Source of the DNA: Nocardioidaceae bacterium
GTDB taxonomy: Bacteria; Actinomycetota; Actinomycetes; Propionibacteriales; Nocardioidaceae
Assembly (NCBI GenBank): GCA_018672315.1
Contig: CP076053.1
Coordinates: forward strand, 1,289,827-1,353,826
Direction: 5' to 3'
Length of the DNA: 64,000 nt
Positions within the stretch are counted from its first letter, which is position 1; each line of letters opens with the position of its first letter. Below the pieces are notes generated by a model. That model saw only the letters and a list, made by a program, of their open reading frames with translations, searched no databases and was not told the DNA's origin. The translations under genes were made by a program, and so were the position numbers. Below are positions 48,743 to 58,824 of the stretch, piece by piece.

Positions 48743-50802
48743 GCACCCCCACCGATGCGCACGGCGAGACGAACCACCCGACGTACCCGCACCTGTTCAC
48801 TCCCCTGACCGTCGGCGGCGTCACCCTGCGCAACCGCTCGGTGATGGGGTCGATGCACACCGGGCTCGAGGACCACCCCTGGCAGATCCCGCGGCTGGCC
48901 GCGTTCTTCGCCGAGCGGGCGCGCGGCGGGGCGGGCCTGATCGTCACCGGCGGGTACGCCCCCACCAAGCGCGGGTGGCTCAAGCCGTTCGCCTCGGAGA
49001 TGAGCAACCGGCTGCACGCGATGCGCCACCACGCGGTCACCGATGCCGTGCACGCGGAGGGGGGCGCGATCGCGCTGCAGGTGCTGCACGCGGGCCGCTA
49101 CGGCTACCACCCGCTCAACCAGTCGGCCTCGACACGCAAGTCGCCCATCAGCCCCTTCAAGCCCTCGCGCATGAGCACGGCACAGGTCGACCGGACCGCG
49201 TCGGCGTTCGCGAAATCGGTGGGTCTGGCGAAGAAGGCCGGGTACGACGGCGTAGAGATCATGGGATCCGAGGGCTACCTCATCAACCAGTTCCTCGCCG
49301 CTCGCACCAACGACCGCGACGACCGCTGGGGCGGCACGGCGGAGAAGCGGATGCGGTTCCCGATCGAGATCGTGCGTCGCGCGCGCGAGGAGGTCGGCGA
49401 CGGCTTCGCGATCATGTACCGCATCTCGCTGCTCGACCTCGTCGAGGACGGGCAGACCTGGGAGGAGGTCGTGGAGCTCGCGAAGCACCTCGAGGCGGCC
49501 GGGGTCTCGATCTTCAACACGGGCATCGGCTGGCACGAGGCGCGGATCCCCACGATCATCACGCAGGTCCCGCGGGGCATCTGGGCCGACTCCACCCGCC
49601 GTCTGCGCCCCGAGGTCGGTGTGCCGGTGTGCACCTCGAACCGCATCAACACCCCCGAGCTCGCCGAGGAGCTGCTCGCCGACGGCACGGCCGACCTGGT
49701 GTCGATGGCGCGGCCGTTCCTCGCCGACGCCGACATCATCAACAAGGCCCGCGACGAGCGCAGCGACGAGATCAACACCTGCATCGCCTGCAACCAGGCG
49801 TGCCTGGACCACGTGTTCGCCAACAAGCCGGCGTCGTGCCTGGTGAACCCGCGCGCGTGCCGTGAGACCTCGCTGAACCTGCTGCCGATCCCGACCCAGC
49901 GCGTACGCCGCCTCGCCGTCGTCGGTGCCGGCCCCGCCGGCCTCGCCGCGGCCGTCAGCGCGGCCGAGCGGGGCTACGAGGTGACCGTCTTCGAGAAGAA
50001 CCCCGAGATCGGGGGTCAGTTCAGGCTGGCGATGGCCGTGCCCGGCAAGGAGGAGTTCGCCGAGACGCTGCGCTACTACGCCCGGCGCATGGAGGTGCTC
50101 GGCGTCGACGTGCGCACCGGCACCGAGGCCTCCGCGGACGACCTCGCCGCGTACGACGAGGTCGTGGTCGCCACCGGGGTGACCCCCCGGGTGCCGGGTC
50201 TGCAGGGCATCGACCACGAGAAGGTCGTGCTCTACAACCACGTGCTCGACGGCACCGTCACCCCGGGCAAGAGGGTCGCCGTCATCGGCGCCGGCGGCAT
50301 CGGTGTCGACATGTCGACGTACCTGGTGCACGACCCCGACGAGACGCCGGAGGACTGGCTGGCCTACTGGGGCGTCGGCGACCCGTCGAACTACCGCGGC
50401 GGACTGGCCCCGAAGAAGGACCGTCCGGCGCAGCGCGAGGTGTGGCTGTGCCAGCGCAAGACCTCCGCGATCGGCAAGGACCTGGGCAAGACGTCGGGCT
50501 GGGCGCACCGGGCCGTGCTGAAGGACTCCGGGGTGCACCGGGTGCCGGGCGTGGAGTACGTCAGGGTCGACGACGCCGGCCTCCACCTCGAGGTGGACGG
50601 TGAGGCGAAGGTGCTCGACGTCGACCACGTCATCGTCTGCGCGGGCCAGGAGTCCGAGCGCGGCCTCTACGACGCGCTCGCCGACCTCGGTGAGGGTGAG
50701 GGCCGCCCACGGGTCCACCTGATCGGAGGCGCTGACGTGGCCGCCGAGCTCGATGCCAAGCGGGCCATCAAGCAGGCCACGGAGGTCGTCGCCGCTCTCT
50801 GA
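48739..50802 (+). CDS. fadH: 2,4-dienoyl-CoA reductase (NADPH), FadH-like
   Basis: This 687-residue flavoprotein needed for polyunsaturated fatty acid oxidation starts at ATG 48739, overlapping padR. Residues 15-340 form an old-yellow-enzyme FMN barrel (FTPLTVGGVTLRNRSVMGSMHTG, GYDGVEIMGSEGYLINQFLAARTNDRDDRWGG). The [4Fe-4S] cysteines are in CIACNQACLDH and PASC (C348, C351, C355, C367). The FAD/NADPH half starts VAVVGAGPAGLAAAVSAAERG and includes VAVIGAGGIGVDMSTYLVH. Length and domain order match E. coli FadH (672 residues). Confidence 0.94.
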   Translation: MSTPTDAHGETNHPTYPHLFTPLTVGGVTLRNRSVMGSMHTGLEDHPWQIPRLAAFFAERARGGAGLIVTGGYAPTKRGWLKPFASEMSNRLHAMRHHAVTDAVHAEGGAIALQVLHAGRYGYHPLNQSASTRKSPISPFKPSRMSTAQVDRTASAFAKSVGLAKKAGYDGVEIMGSEGYLINQFLAARTNDRDDRWGGTAEKRMRFPIEIVRRAREEVGDGFAIMYRISLLDLVEDGQTWEEVVELAKHLEAAGVSIFNTGIGWHEARIPTIITQVPRGIWADSTRRLRPEVGVPVCTSNRINTPELAEELLADGTADLVSMARPFLADADIINKARDERSDEINTCIACNQACLDHVFANKPASCLVNPRACRETSLNLLPIPTQRVRRLAVVGAGPAGLAAAVSAAERGYEVTVFEKNPEIGGQFRLAMAVPGKEEFAETLRYYARRMEVLGVDVRTGTEASADDLAAYDEVVVATGVTPRVPGLQGIDHEKVVLYNHVLDGTVTPGKRVAVIGAGGIGVDMSTYLVHDPDETPEDWLAYWGVGDPSNYRGGLAPKKDRPAQREVWLCQRKTSAIGKDLGKTSGWAHRAVLKDSGVHRVPGVEYVRVDDAGLHLEVDGEAKVLDVDHVIVCAGQESERGLYDALADLGEGEGRPRVHLIGGADVAAELDAKRAIKQATEVVAAL

Positions 50803-50947
50803 GCGATGCGACCTCACGGTCGCGACCGGGCACGCGAGAGGAAGGCGTTACGCAGGCCTCACGCGTGCCGGGTCGGGCCGAAACATCTGATTCCTAGCGT
50901 CCTGCGCAGACGGTCCCGCTCGGGGACCTCGTCCCGCAGGAGCCCCC
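50803..50947. other. Intergenic leader of the nitrate operon
   Basis: This 145-base gap precedes narK. It contains GTTAC at about 50848 and GAAAC at about 50880, which recall GlnR half-sites but are not at the correct spacing. TAGCGT (50895-50900) is a possible -10 box and GCAGGAG before ATG 50948 a good ribosome binding site. Confidence 0.35.
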
Positions 50948-52327
50948 ATGACCATCGCCCCGGAGGCCGCAGGCGCCTCGCAGAAGACCGCGCCCGGACA
51001 GGTGCCGCCAACACGCGACGACCGCGGGTGGATCACCGACTGGCGTCCCGAGGACGAGCAGTTCTGGGAGTCCACCGGCAAGGCCGTCGCACGCCGCAAC
51101 CTGGTCTTCTCCATCCTCGCCGAGCACCTCGGCTTCTCGGTCTGGGTGATCTGGTCGATCGTGGCCGTCCGCCTCAACGAGGTCGGCTTCGCGTTCACCG
51201 ACTCCCAGCTGTTCTGGCTGGTCGCGCTGCCGGGCCTGGTCGGAGCGACGCTCCGCCTGCCGTACACCTTCGCCGTGCCGGCCTTCGGCGGCCGCAACTG
51301 GACGATCGTCTCCGCGCTGCTGCTGATCGTGCCCGGCGCCGGTCTGGCCTGGGCGGTCAACGACCCCACCACCTCCTTCGGGACCATGCTGTTCGTCGCG
51401 GCGCTCGCCGGCGTCGGCGGCGGCAACTTCGCCAGCTCGATGACCAACATCACCTGGTTCTTCCCCGAGCGCGAGAAGGGCTGGGCGCTCGGCCTCAACG
51501 CCGCCGGCGGCAACATCGGCGTCGCCGTCGTGCAGGCGCCGTTCATCGTCGCGGCGGTGATCGGCATCGGCGGCGGCATCGCCCTGTGGCGTGCCGGTGC
51601 GATGTGGATCCCCCTGGCGCTGGTCGCGGCCTTCCTGGCCTGGAAGTACATGGACAACCTCACCGTCGCCAAGACCGACTTCGCCCCCAGCGCCCGGGTG
51701 GCGAAGCGCCGGCACACCTGGGTGATGAGCTTCCTCTACATCGGCACCTTCGGGTCCTTCATCGGCTACTCCGCCGCGTTCCCACTGCTCATAAAGACGA
51801 CCTTCGAGGACGTCGACCCCGTCTCGTACGCCTTCCTCGGAGCCCTCGTGGGCTCGCTGATCCGACCCGTCGGGGGTCGGCTCGCCGACCGCATCGGCGG
51901 CGCGCTGATCACCTTCGCGAGCTTCGCGGCCATGGGTCTCGGCGTGCTCGGTGTCGTCTACGCCCTGAGCATCGAGAGCTTCTGGCTGTTCTTCGCCTGC
52001 TTCATGGTGCTCTTCGTCGCCACCGGCGTCGGCAACGGTTCGACGTACCGCATGATCCCCGCGATCTTCCGCCACGGCGTGGACACCGGCGACGCGAGGG
52101 CCACACTCACCGCCAAGCGCGAGGCGGCCGCGGCGATCGGCATCATCTCTGCGATCGGCGCGTACGGAGGCTTCATCGTGCCGCGCACCTACGGCTGGTC
52201 CGACGGCGCGTTCGACTCGATCGTGCCGGCGCTGTACCTCTACGTCGGGCTGTACGCCGTCATGTGCGCCGTGACCTGGGTCTTCTACCTGCGCAGGGGC
52301 GCCACGATGGCCCAGGCCGGCGTCTGA
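50948..52327 (+). CDS. narK: Nitrate/nitrite MFS transporter NarK
   Basis: This 459-residue 12-helix transporter shows both nitrate signature motifs: GVGGGNFASSMTNITWFFPEREKGWALGLNAAGGNIG and the later VATGVGNGSTYRMIPAIF. Early ENLVFS-like segment KAVARRNLVFSILAEHLGFSVWVIWS is typical. It opens the nitrate assimilation operon; its stop is three bases before the reductase start. Uptake of nitrate (and possibly nitrite efflux) at the cytoplasmic membrane is the expected role, consistent with the assimilatory rather than respiratory gene set that follows. Confidence 0.95.
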   Translation: MTIAPEAAGASQKTAPGQVPPTRDDRGWITDWRPEDEQFWESTGKAVARRNLVFSILAEHLGFSVWVIWSIVAVRLNEVGFAFTDSQLFWLVALPGLVGATLRLPYTFAVPAFGGRNWTIVSALLLIVPGAGLAWAVNDPTTSFGTMLFVAALAGVGGGNFASSMTNITWFFPEREKGWALGLNAAGGNIGVAVVQAPFIVAAVIGIGGGIALWRAGAMWIPLALVAAFLAWKYMDNLTVAKTDFAPSARVAKRRHTWVMSFLYIGTFGSFIGYSAAFPLLIKTTFEDVDPVSYAFLGALVGSLIRPVGGRLADRIGGALITFASFAAMGLGVLGVVYALSIESFWLFFACFMVLFVATGVGNGSTYRMIPAIFRHGVDTGDARATLTAKREAAAAIGIISAIGAYGGFIVPRTYGWSDGAFDSIVPALYLYVGLYAVMCAVTWVFYLRRGATMAQAGV

Positions 52328-52329
52328 GC

Positions 52330-54501
52330 ATGACCGAGCTGAGGGACGCCCCCGGCACGCGCGGCGTCGACACGCACTGTCCGTACTGCGCACTGCAGTG
52401 CGCGATGACGCTGACGGCGACCGAGGAGGGGACGGTCGAGGTCGCCCCGCGCGACTTCCCCACCAACCAGGGCGGCCTGTGCCAGAAAGGGTGGACCTCC
52501 GCCGCGCTGCTCGACCACCCCCGCCGGCTCACCCACCCGCTGGTGCGCGGCGCGGACGGCGAGCTGCGCCGGGCCTCCTGGGAGGAGGCCATGGACCTCG
52601 TCGTCACCCGCCTGCACGGGATCCGCGAGGCCGACGGCCCCGACGCGATCGGCGTCTTCGGCGGCGGCGGGCTGACGAATGAGAAGGCGTACACCCTGGG
52701 CAAGTTCGCCCGTCTCGCGCTGCGCACGGCGATGATCGACTACAACGGACGCTTCTGCATGAGCTCGGCCGCCGCCGCCGGCAACCGCGCGTTCGGGGTC
52801 GACCGGGGCCTCCCCTTCCCCCTCCCGGACCTGCAGGGCGCGGACGCCGTGCTGCTGGTCGGCTCCAACGTCGCCGACACGATGCCGCCGTTCGTGGCGC
52901 ACCTCGACGGCGTGCGGCGCCGCCGCGGACTCGTCGTGGTGGACCCGCGCTTCTCGGCCACCGCAGGCCTCACCTCTGACGGGCAGGGCCTGCACCTGCG
53001 GGCCCTGCCCGGCAGCGACCAGGTGCTGCTGCTGGGACTGCTGCACCTGCTCGTCGCCGAGGGACGTGTCGACCACGACTACCTCGCGCAGCGCACCAGC
53101 GGGTGGGACGACGTACGCCGTGCCGTCGCCGCCTGGTGGCCGCAGCGCGTCGCCGACCGCACCGGGGTCCCCGAGTCGCAGCTGCGGGCCGCCGCCCGGC
53201 TGTTGGCGGCGGCGTCGCCCGCGGGCGGTGGCCGCGGGGCCTACGTGCTGACCGGACGCGGCGCCGAGCAGCACGTCGACGGCACCGACACCGTCACCAC
53301 GGCCGTCAACCTCGCCCTCGCGCTCGGGCTGCCCGGCCGCGTAGGCAGCGGGTACGGCTGCCTCACCGGTCAGGGCAACGGCCAGGGGGGTCGCGAGCAC
53401 GGACAGAAGAGCGACCAGCTGCCCGGTTACCGGATGATCACCGACCCGGCTGCCCGCGAGCACGTCGCCCGGGTCTGGGGAGTCGCTCCCGATGTCATCC
53501 CCGGTGCCGGCGTGCCGGCTGTCGAGCTGCTGCGACGTCTCGGGCGTCCGGCCGACCAGGGGGGCGTCCGCGCACTCATGGTGCACGGCTCCAACCCTGC
53601 CGTCTCGGCCCCCGACGCAGGCGCTGTCACCTCGGCGCTGCGGTCGCTCGACCTGCTCGTGGTCTGCGACCTCGTGCCCAACGAGACCACCGCGCTCGCC
53701 GATGTCGTGCTGCCCGTTGCGCAGTGGGCCGAGGAGGACGGCACCATGACCAACCTCGAGGGGCGCATCCTGCGTCGTCGCCGTGCAGTCGATCCTCCGG
53801 GGGAGGTGCGCGACGAGCTCGCCGTGCTCGCCGACCTGGCTGCACGCCTCGGCTGCCCCGTGCCCCTGGCGCGCGACGCGGCCGCCGTGACCGCCGAGCT
53901 GGCTGCGGCGAGCGCGGGCGGGCGCGCCGACTACGGCGCCCTGACCCTTGAGCGGGCCGGCGACGAGCCGGACCTGCACTGGCCGGTCGGCGCCGACGCC
54001 CCACAGGGCACACCGCGCCTGTTCACCGAGCGGTTCGCGCACCCGGACGGTCTCGCGCGCATGGTCGCCACCACACCGCCCACCGGCCCCGCCGACGACG
54101 TGCGCGCCGCCCGGCCGTACTACCTCGTGACCGGCCGGGTGCTCGCCCACTACCAGTCGGGCGCCCAGACCCGCCTCGTCGACGCGCTCGCCCGCAGCGC
54201 CGACGGGGCGCACGTCGAGATCCACCCGCGGACCGCCCGCACCGTTGGCGTCGGGGACGGCGACCGCATCGAGGTCACCTCCGACCGCGGCCGCGTGGTC
54301 GCCCCGGCGCGACTCACCCGCTCGATCCGGCCGGACACCGTCTTCGTGCCGTTCCACTGGCCCGGCGAGGGCCGTGCGAACTCCCTGACCACGAGCGCGA
54401 CGGACCCGGTCTCGGGCATGCCCGAGTTCAAGACCTGCGCCGTCAGTCTGGCCCCCGCCCCAGCACCCGCCCCTGACCCCGTCGCCGAGGAGATCCCGTG
54501 A
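52330..54501 (+). CDS. nasA: Assimilatory nitrate reductase catalytic subunit (molybdopterin)
   Basis: This 723-residue bis-MGD enzyme reduces nitrate to nitrite in the cytoplasm. The N-terminal [4Fe-4S] motif uses C17, C20, C24 (HCPYCALQC) and C51 (GGLCQKG). Family segments include YNGRFCMSSAAAAGNRAFG with the putative Mo-ligand Cys, NLALALGLPGRVGSGYGCLTGQGNGQGGREHGQKSDQLPGYR (assimilatory hallmark, shown in part elsewhere), VHGSNPAVSAPD and EDGTMTNLEGRI. The C-terminal MopB domain ends in an Ala/Pro-rich tail. I start at ATG 52330; the frame continues upstream antisense-like over narK. It overlaps the FAD-protein start by four bases (GTGA). Confidence 0.95.
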   Translation: MTELRDAPGTRGVDTHCPYCALQCAMTLTATEEGTVEVAPRDFPTNQGGLCQKGWTSAALLDHPRRLTHPLVRGADGELRRASWEEAMDLVVTRLHGIREADGPDAIGVFGGGGLTNEKAYTLGKFARLALRTAMIDYNGRFCMSSAAAAGNRAFGVDRGLPFPLPDLQGADAVLLVGSNVADTMPPFVAHLDGVRRRRGLVVVDPRFSATAGLTSDGQGLHLRALPGSDQVLLLGLLHLLVAEGRVDHDYLAQRTSGWDDVRRAVAAWWPQRVADRTGVPESQLRAAARLLAAASPAGGGRGAYVLTGRGAEQHVDGTDTVTTAVNLALALGLPGRVGSGYGCLTGQGNGQGGREHGQKSDQLPGYRMITDPAAREHVARVWGVAPDVIPGAGVPAVELLRRLGRPADQGGVRALMVHGSNPAVSAPDAGAVTSALRSLDLLVVCDLVPNETTALADVVLPVAQWAEEDGTMTNLEGRILRRRRAVDPPGEVRDELAVLADLAARLGCPVPLARDAAAVTAELAAASAGGRADYGALTLERAGDEPDLHWPVGADAPQGTPRLFTERFAHPDGLARMVATTPPTGPADDVRAARPYYLVTGRVLAHYQSGAQTRLVDALARSADGAHVEIHPRTARTVGVGDGDRIEVTSDRGRVVAPARLTRSIRPDTVFVPFHWPGEGRANSLTTSATDPVSGMPEFKTCAVSLAPAPAPAPDPVAEEIP

Positions 54502-56174
54502 CGTACGCGCCAGAGGTCCACCCCGTCACCCGTCCCGCCCCGGGCCCGACGCGCGTGGTCGTCGTCGGCGCCGGCATGGTCGGGCACCGGGTCGTCGAGG
54601 AGCTGCTGCGGCGCCACGAGGACGGGTCGACCGGTGGCGCGTCGGGTCCGTCCGGTCTCGCCGTCCACTGGGTCGGGGCGGAGGCGTACGGCGCGTACAA
54701 CCGCATCCTGCTCTCCGAGGTGCTCGCCGGCCGGCACGACCTCGCTGCGCTGGAGCTGCCACGGCTCACGGATCCGCGGCTGACCACCCATCTCGGCGTC
54801 CCGGTGCGCCGCCTGGACCGCACGGGCCGCCGGGTCGAGCTGGCCGACGGTCGCCGCCTCGCCTACGACCACCTCGTGCTCGCGACCGGCGCCGACGCCG
54901 TGGTGCCCCCGATCCCGGGACTGACGGCCGGCCTCCCGCGCCACGCGCACGTGCTGCGCGGCGTGGACGACGCCCGCGACGTGCTCGCGCGCAGCCTGTC
55001 CGCGCGTCACGCGGTGGTGCTCGGTGGCGGCCTGCTCGGGCTCGAGGCCGCTACCGCGCTGCGCTGCCGGGGTCTCGACGTCACGCTCCTCCAGCTCGAC
55101 GACCGGCTCGCGGGCGCCCAGCTCGAGGAACGCCCCGCCGCCCTGCTGGCCGACACCCTGCGCGACCAGGGCATCGACGTGCGCTGCGGCGACGGCATCA
55201 GCGAGGTGCTCAGCGACGACGGTGTGCTGCGCGGGGTGCGTACGCGCGGCGGCGACGTGCTCGACTGCGACCTGCTGCTGCTCTCGGTCGGGGCCCGGGC
55301 CCGCGTCGAGCTCGCCGAGACGGCGGGGCTGCCGACCGACCGGGGGATCACGGTGGACGCCGACCTGCGCAGTCCGGCGGACGCTCGCGTCCGCGCCGTC
55401 GGCGACTGCGCCGCACCGCCCGAGGGCGGCACCGGTCTCCTCGGCCCGGGCTGGGCCCAGGCCTCCTGGCTGGCAGGCGACCTGCTGGCCCCGGGGACGG
55501 AGCGTCCGACCGTCGGGAACGGGTCCGGCGCGCCGTCGCGTCCGCTCACCCGGCTCAAGGCGGCCGGCGTCGACCTGGTCGTCATGGGGGTCCGGTCCGA
55601 CGCGGACCGCCCGGACGCAGCGGGCGGCCCCGACGTCCCGGGCCCGCGCACCCGCGTCGTCACCGTCGACGATCCGCACGCCCGACGGTCGGTCAGCCTG
55701 GTGCTCGCGGAGGGACGGCTCGTCGGTGTCACCGCGCTCGGCGCCCCCGACCTCTCGTCGTCCCTCTCCGTGGCCTGGGAGCGGCGTACGCCCGCGCCGC
55801 TCGACCCCCTGGCACTGCTGCTTCCCGAGACCGCCGACGAGGAGGGCAACCCCGCTCTCATGCCGGGCGACGTCGCGGTGTGCCGCTGCAACGGGGTGGC
55901 CAAGCGCGACGTCGTCGCCGCCTGGGACGCGGGCGCCGACTCCGTCGAGGACGTCGCCGTCGCCACCCGCGCGACCACCGGGTGCGGGGGCTGCCGGTCC
56001 CTGGTGTGCGGCCTCGTCGACTGGCTGCGCGAGGTCGACCCCCACGACGCCGCGGGTGCCCCGGGCCGCGGGACGGGGACCTCACAGCCACGGTCGGCGA
56101 CGGGTGAGCACCCCGTTCCGAGCCCGCAACACGAGGGGACGGCGCCTGTGACGTCCGGTTCCTACGGTGCCTGA
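54498..56174 (+). CDS. FAD-dependent electron-transfer subunit for nitrate reductase, with BFD domain
   Basis: This 558-residue protein resembles the N-terminal part of NirB. A first Rossmann segment is RVVVVGAGMVGHRVVEELL, ATGADAVVPPIPG follows, and a second nucleotide motif is AVVLGGGLLGLEAATALR. AVGDCAAPP binds FAD. Near residues 460-510 a BFD-like [2Fe-2S] domain has CRCNGVAKRDVV and TTGCGGCRSLVCG. It should pass electrons from NAD(P)H to the nitrate reductase encoded just upstream, as NasB does. The last 50 residues are low-complexity. Overlap or near overlap on both sides places it inside the operon. Confidence 0.9.
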   Translation: MTYAPEVHPVTRPAPGPTRVVVVGAGMVGHRVVEELLRRHEDGSTGGASGPSGLAVHWVGAEAYGAYNRILLSEVLAGRHDLAALELPRLTDPRLTTHLGVPVRRLDRTGRRVELADGRRLAYDHLVLATGADAVVPPIPGLTAGLPRHAHVLRGVDDARDVLARSLSARHAVVLGGGLLGLEAATALRCRGLDVTLLQLDDRLAGAQLEERPAALLADTLRDQGIDVRCGDGISEVLSDDGVLRGVRTRGGDVLDCDLLLLSVGARARVELAETAGLPTDRGITVDADLRSPADARVRAVGDCAAPPEGGTGLLGPGWAQASWLAGDLLAPGTERPTVGNGSGAPSRPLTRLKAAGVDLVVMGVRSDADRPDAAGGPDVPGPRTRVVTVDDPHARRSVSLVLAEGRLVGVTALGAPDLSSSLSVAWERRTPAPLDPLALLLPETADEEGNPALMPGDVAVCRCNGVAKRDVVAAWDAGADSVEDVAVATRATTGCGGCRSLVCGLVDWLREVDPHDAAGAPGRGTGTSQPRSATGEHPVPSPQHEGTAPVTSGSYGA

Positions 56175-58824
56175 CATGAGGCCTGACCCGACGCCTGATT
56201 CGATGCCCGACCCGACGCCCGGCACCGACCGGTCCGACACCGCCGCAGCACCCCGCCGCGTCGCCGTCGTCGGCGGCGGCATGGTCGCGCACCGGTTCGT
56301 CGAGGCCCTGCGCGACCGTGACACCGAGGGCACGTACGCCGTCGACCTGTGGTGCGAGGAGCCCTCCGCGCCGTACGACCGGGTGGCGCTGTCCTCCTTC
56401 TTCGACGGCCGCACGCCGACCGACCTGCTGATGGGCGACGCGTCCCTGTGGGACGACCCGCTGGTCACCCTGCGCACCGGCGCACGCGTCGACGAGATCG
56501 GGTCCGGCACCGTGCGAGCCGGTGAGGAGACCCACGCGTACGACGAGGTCGTGCTCGCCACGGGGTCCTCGGCCTTCGTACCGCCGGTGCCCGGGGCCGA
56601 CCTCGCGGGTTGCTTCGTCTACCGCACCACCGACGACGTGGTGCGCCTGACCGACTGGGTGCGCACGCGGTCGGAGCAGCTCGGGCGACCGCTCACCGGC
56701 GCGGTCGTCGGCGGCGGGCTGCTCGGTCTCGAGGCCGCGGGGGCCCTGCACGGCCTGGGAGTGACCACGACGGTGGTCGAGTTCGCCCCGCGGCTGATGC
56801 CCCTGCAGGTCGACGAGGGTGGCGGCGAGGCGCTCGCCCGCATCGTCGGCCGCCTCGGGGTCGTCGTCGCCACCGGGGTGGCGACGCAGCGGGTCCTCGG
56901 CGACCCGGACGACCCGGCCGGTCCCTGCACCGCGATGACGTACGCGGCGCCCGGCGCCGAGGAGCCGACCGAGATCCCCGTCGACGTCGTCGTGTGGGCG
57001 ACCGGCGTACGCCCGCGCGACGAGCTCGCCCGGGTCGCGGGTCTGGCCATCGGCGAGCGCGGCGGCGTGGTCGTCGACGAGTCGTGCCGGGCCGTGGACG
57101 GGGTGTGGGCCATCGGCGAGGTCGCCTGTGCGCAGGGTCGTACGTGGGGGCTCGTCGGTCCGGGCAACACGATGGCCGAGGTCGTGGTCGACCGGCTGCT
57201 GGGCGGCGACGCGTCCTTCTCGGGCGCGGACGTCTCGACGAAGCTGAAGCTGCTGGGGGTCGACGTCGCGTCGTTCGGCGACGCGTTCGCCACCGCACCG
57301 GGAGCGGTCGAGGTGACCTTCGCCGACCCGGTGGCGGGCACCTACAAGAAGCTCGTGGTCTCCGACGACGCCGCCACGCTGCTCGGCGGCATCCTGGTGG
57401 GCGACGCCGACGCGTACGCCTCGCTCCGCCCGCTGGTCGGCCTCGAGCTGGGTGGCGACCCCGCGGCCTGGCTTCTCCCCGAGGGGATGGAGGGGGCCGC
57501 CGAGCAGCGCGGCGAGCTGCCCGACGCCGCCCCGGTCTGCTCGTGCAACAACGTCACCGCCGGGGCCGTGCGGTGCGCGGTCACCGACGGGGGCTGCACG
57601 GACCTGACCGCGGTCAAGGCGTGCACCCAGGCCGGCACCAGCTGCGGGTCCTGCCTGCCGCTGGTCAAGAAGCTGATGACGACCGAGCTGATCGAGGCCG
57701 GCGTCGAGGTGGACCACGCGCTGTGCGAGCACATCCCGCTCTCACGGGCCCAGCTCTTCGACGGCGTGCGCGTCACGGGCCTGCGTACCTTCTCCGAGAT
57801 CATGCAACGCTTCGGCACCGGCCGGGGCTGTGACATCTGCCGTCCGACGATCGCCTCGATCCTGTCCTCGCTCGGCACGGGCCACGTGCTCGACCCCGAC
57901 CAGGCGAGGCTCCAGGACACCAACGACCACGTCATGGCGAACATGCAGAAGGACGGCACGTACTCCGTCGTGCCGCGGATCCCCGGCGGGGAGGTGACGC
58001 CGGAGGGCCTCATCGTGATCGGCGAGGTCGCGAAGGAGTTCGACCTCTACACGAAGATCACCGGCGGGCAGCGCATCGACCTCTTCGGTGCGCGGTTGGA
58101 GCAGCTGCCCGCGATCTGGCGCAGGCTGGTGGACGCGGGCTTCGAGTCCGGCCACGCGTACGGCAAGTCGCTGCGCACCGTGAAGAGCTGTGTCGGGTCG
58201 ACCTGGTGCCGCTTCGGCGTGCAGGACTCGGTCGGCCTGGCGATCGAGCTGGAGAACCGCTACCGCGGCCTGCGCGCCCCGCACAAGATCAAGCTGGGCG
58301 TATCGGGCTGCGCGCGCGAGTGCGCCGAGGCGCGCGGCAAGGACGTCGGCGTCATCGCCACCGACGCGGGCTGGAACGTCTACGTCGGCGGCAACGGTGG
58401 CTTCACCCCGCGGCACGCACAGCTGCTGGCCGAGGACCTCGACACCGAGACGCTGGTCAGGGTCATCGACCGGTTCCTGATGTTCTACGTACGCACCGCC
58501 GACCGGCTCCAGCGCACCGCCGCGTGGGTCGAGGCGTACGACGGTGGCCTCGACGCCCTGCGCGACGTCGTGCTGGAGGACTCCCTGGGCATCAACGCCG
58601 ACCTCGAGACGCAGATGGTCGACCACGTCGCCGGCTACACCGACGAGTGGGCAGCCACCCTCGCCGACCCGGCGAAGCTGGCCCAGTTCGTCACCTTCGT
58701 GAACGCCCCGGACGTGCCCGACCCCGACCTGGCGTACGTGCCCGAGCGCGGTCAGCGCAGGCCCGCGACCGCCGAGGAGCGCACCGTGATGCTGTCCGGC
58801 CCGACCCTGGAGGTCCGACGATGA
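56167..58824 (+). CDS. nirB: Nitrite reductase large subunit NirB
   Basis: This 885-residue siroheme enzyme reduces nitrite to ammonium with NADH. The order is FAD/NAD domains (RVAVVGGGMVAHRFVEAL, GAVVGGGLLGLEAAGAL), a BFD [2Fe-2S] domain (VCSCNNVTAGAV, TSCGSCLPLV), and a second Cys motif (GRGCDICRPTI). The sulfite/nitrite reductase domain has siroheme/[4Fe-4S] ligands C675, C681 (CVGSTWCRFG) and C715, C719 (GCARECAEA). GTG 56167 overlaps the preceding stop; ATG 56176 or ATG 56203 are alternative starts with no decisive ribosome binding site. The stop overlaps nirD by four bases. Confidence 0.95.
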   Translation: MPDMRPDPTPDSMPDPTPGTDRSDTAAAPRRVAVVGGGMVAHRFVEALRDRDTEGTYAVDLWCEEPSAPYDRVALSSFFDGRTPTDLLMGDASLWDDPLVTLRTGARVDEIGSGTVRAGEETHAYDEVVLATGSSAFVPPVPGADLAGCFVYRTTDDVVRLTDWVRTRSEQLGRPLTGAVVGGGLLGLEAAGALHGLGVTTTVVEFAPRLMPLQVDEGGGEALARIVGRLGVVVATGVATQRVLGDPDDPAGPCTAMTYAAPGAEEPTEIPVDVVVWATGVRPRDELARVAGLAIGERGGVVVDESCRAVDGVWAIGEVACAQGRTWGLVGPGNTMAEVVVDRLLGGDASFSGADVSTKLKLLGVDVASFGDAFATAPGAVEVTFADPVAGTYKKLVVSDDAATLLGGILVGDADAYASLRPLVGLELGGDPAAWLLPEGMEGAAEQRGELPDAAPVCSCNNVTAGAVRCAVTDGGCTDLTAVKACTQAGTSCGSCLPLVKKLMTTELIEAGVEVDHALCEHIPLSRAQLFDGVRVTGLRTFSEIMQRFGTGRGCDICRPTIASILSSLGTGHVLDPDQARLQDTNDHVMANMQKDGTYSVVPRIPGGEVTPEGLIVIGEVAKEFDLYTKITGGQRIDLFGARLEQLPAIWRRLVDAGFESGHAYGKSLRTVKSCVGSTWCRFGVQDSVGLAIELENRYRGLRAPHKIKLGVSGCARECAEARGKDVGVIATDAGWNVYVGGNGGFTPRHAQLLAEDLDTETLVRVIDRFLMFYVRTADRLQRTAAWVEAYDGGLDALRDVVLEDSLGINADLETQMVDHVAGYTDEWAATLADPAKLAQFVTFVNAPDVPDPDLAYVPERGQRRPATAEERTVMLSGPTLEVRR

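Noticed and set aside
50845-50885. GlnR-like half-sites (GTTAC, GAAAC) before narK
   Set aside because: The spacing does not fit the GTnAC-N6-GAAAC box, and the intermediate half-site reads CTCAC. It may be coincidental; a GlnR binding test would decide.
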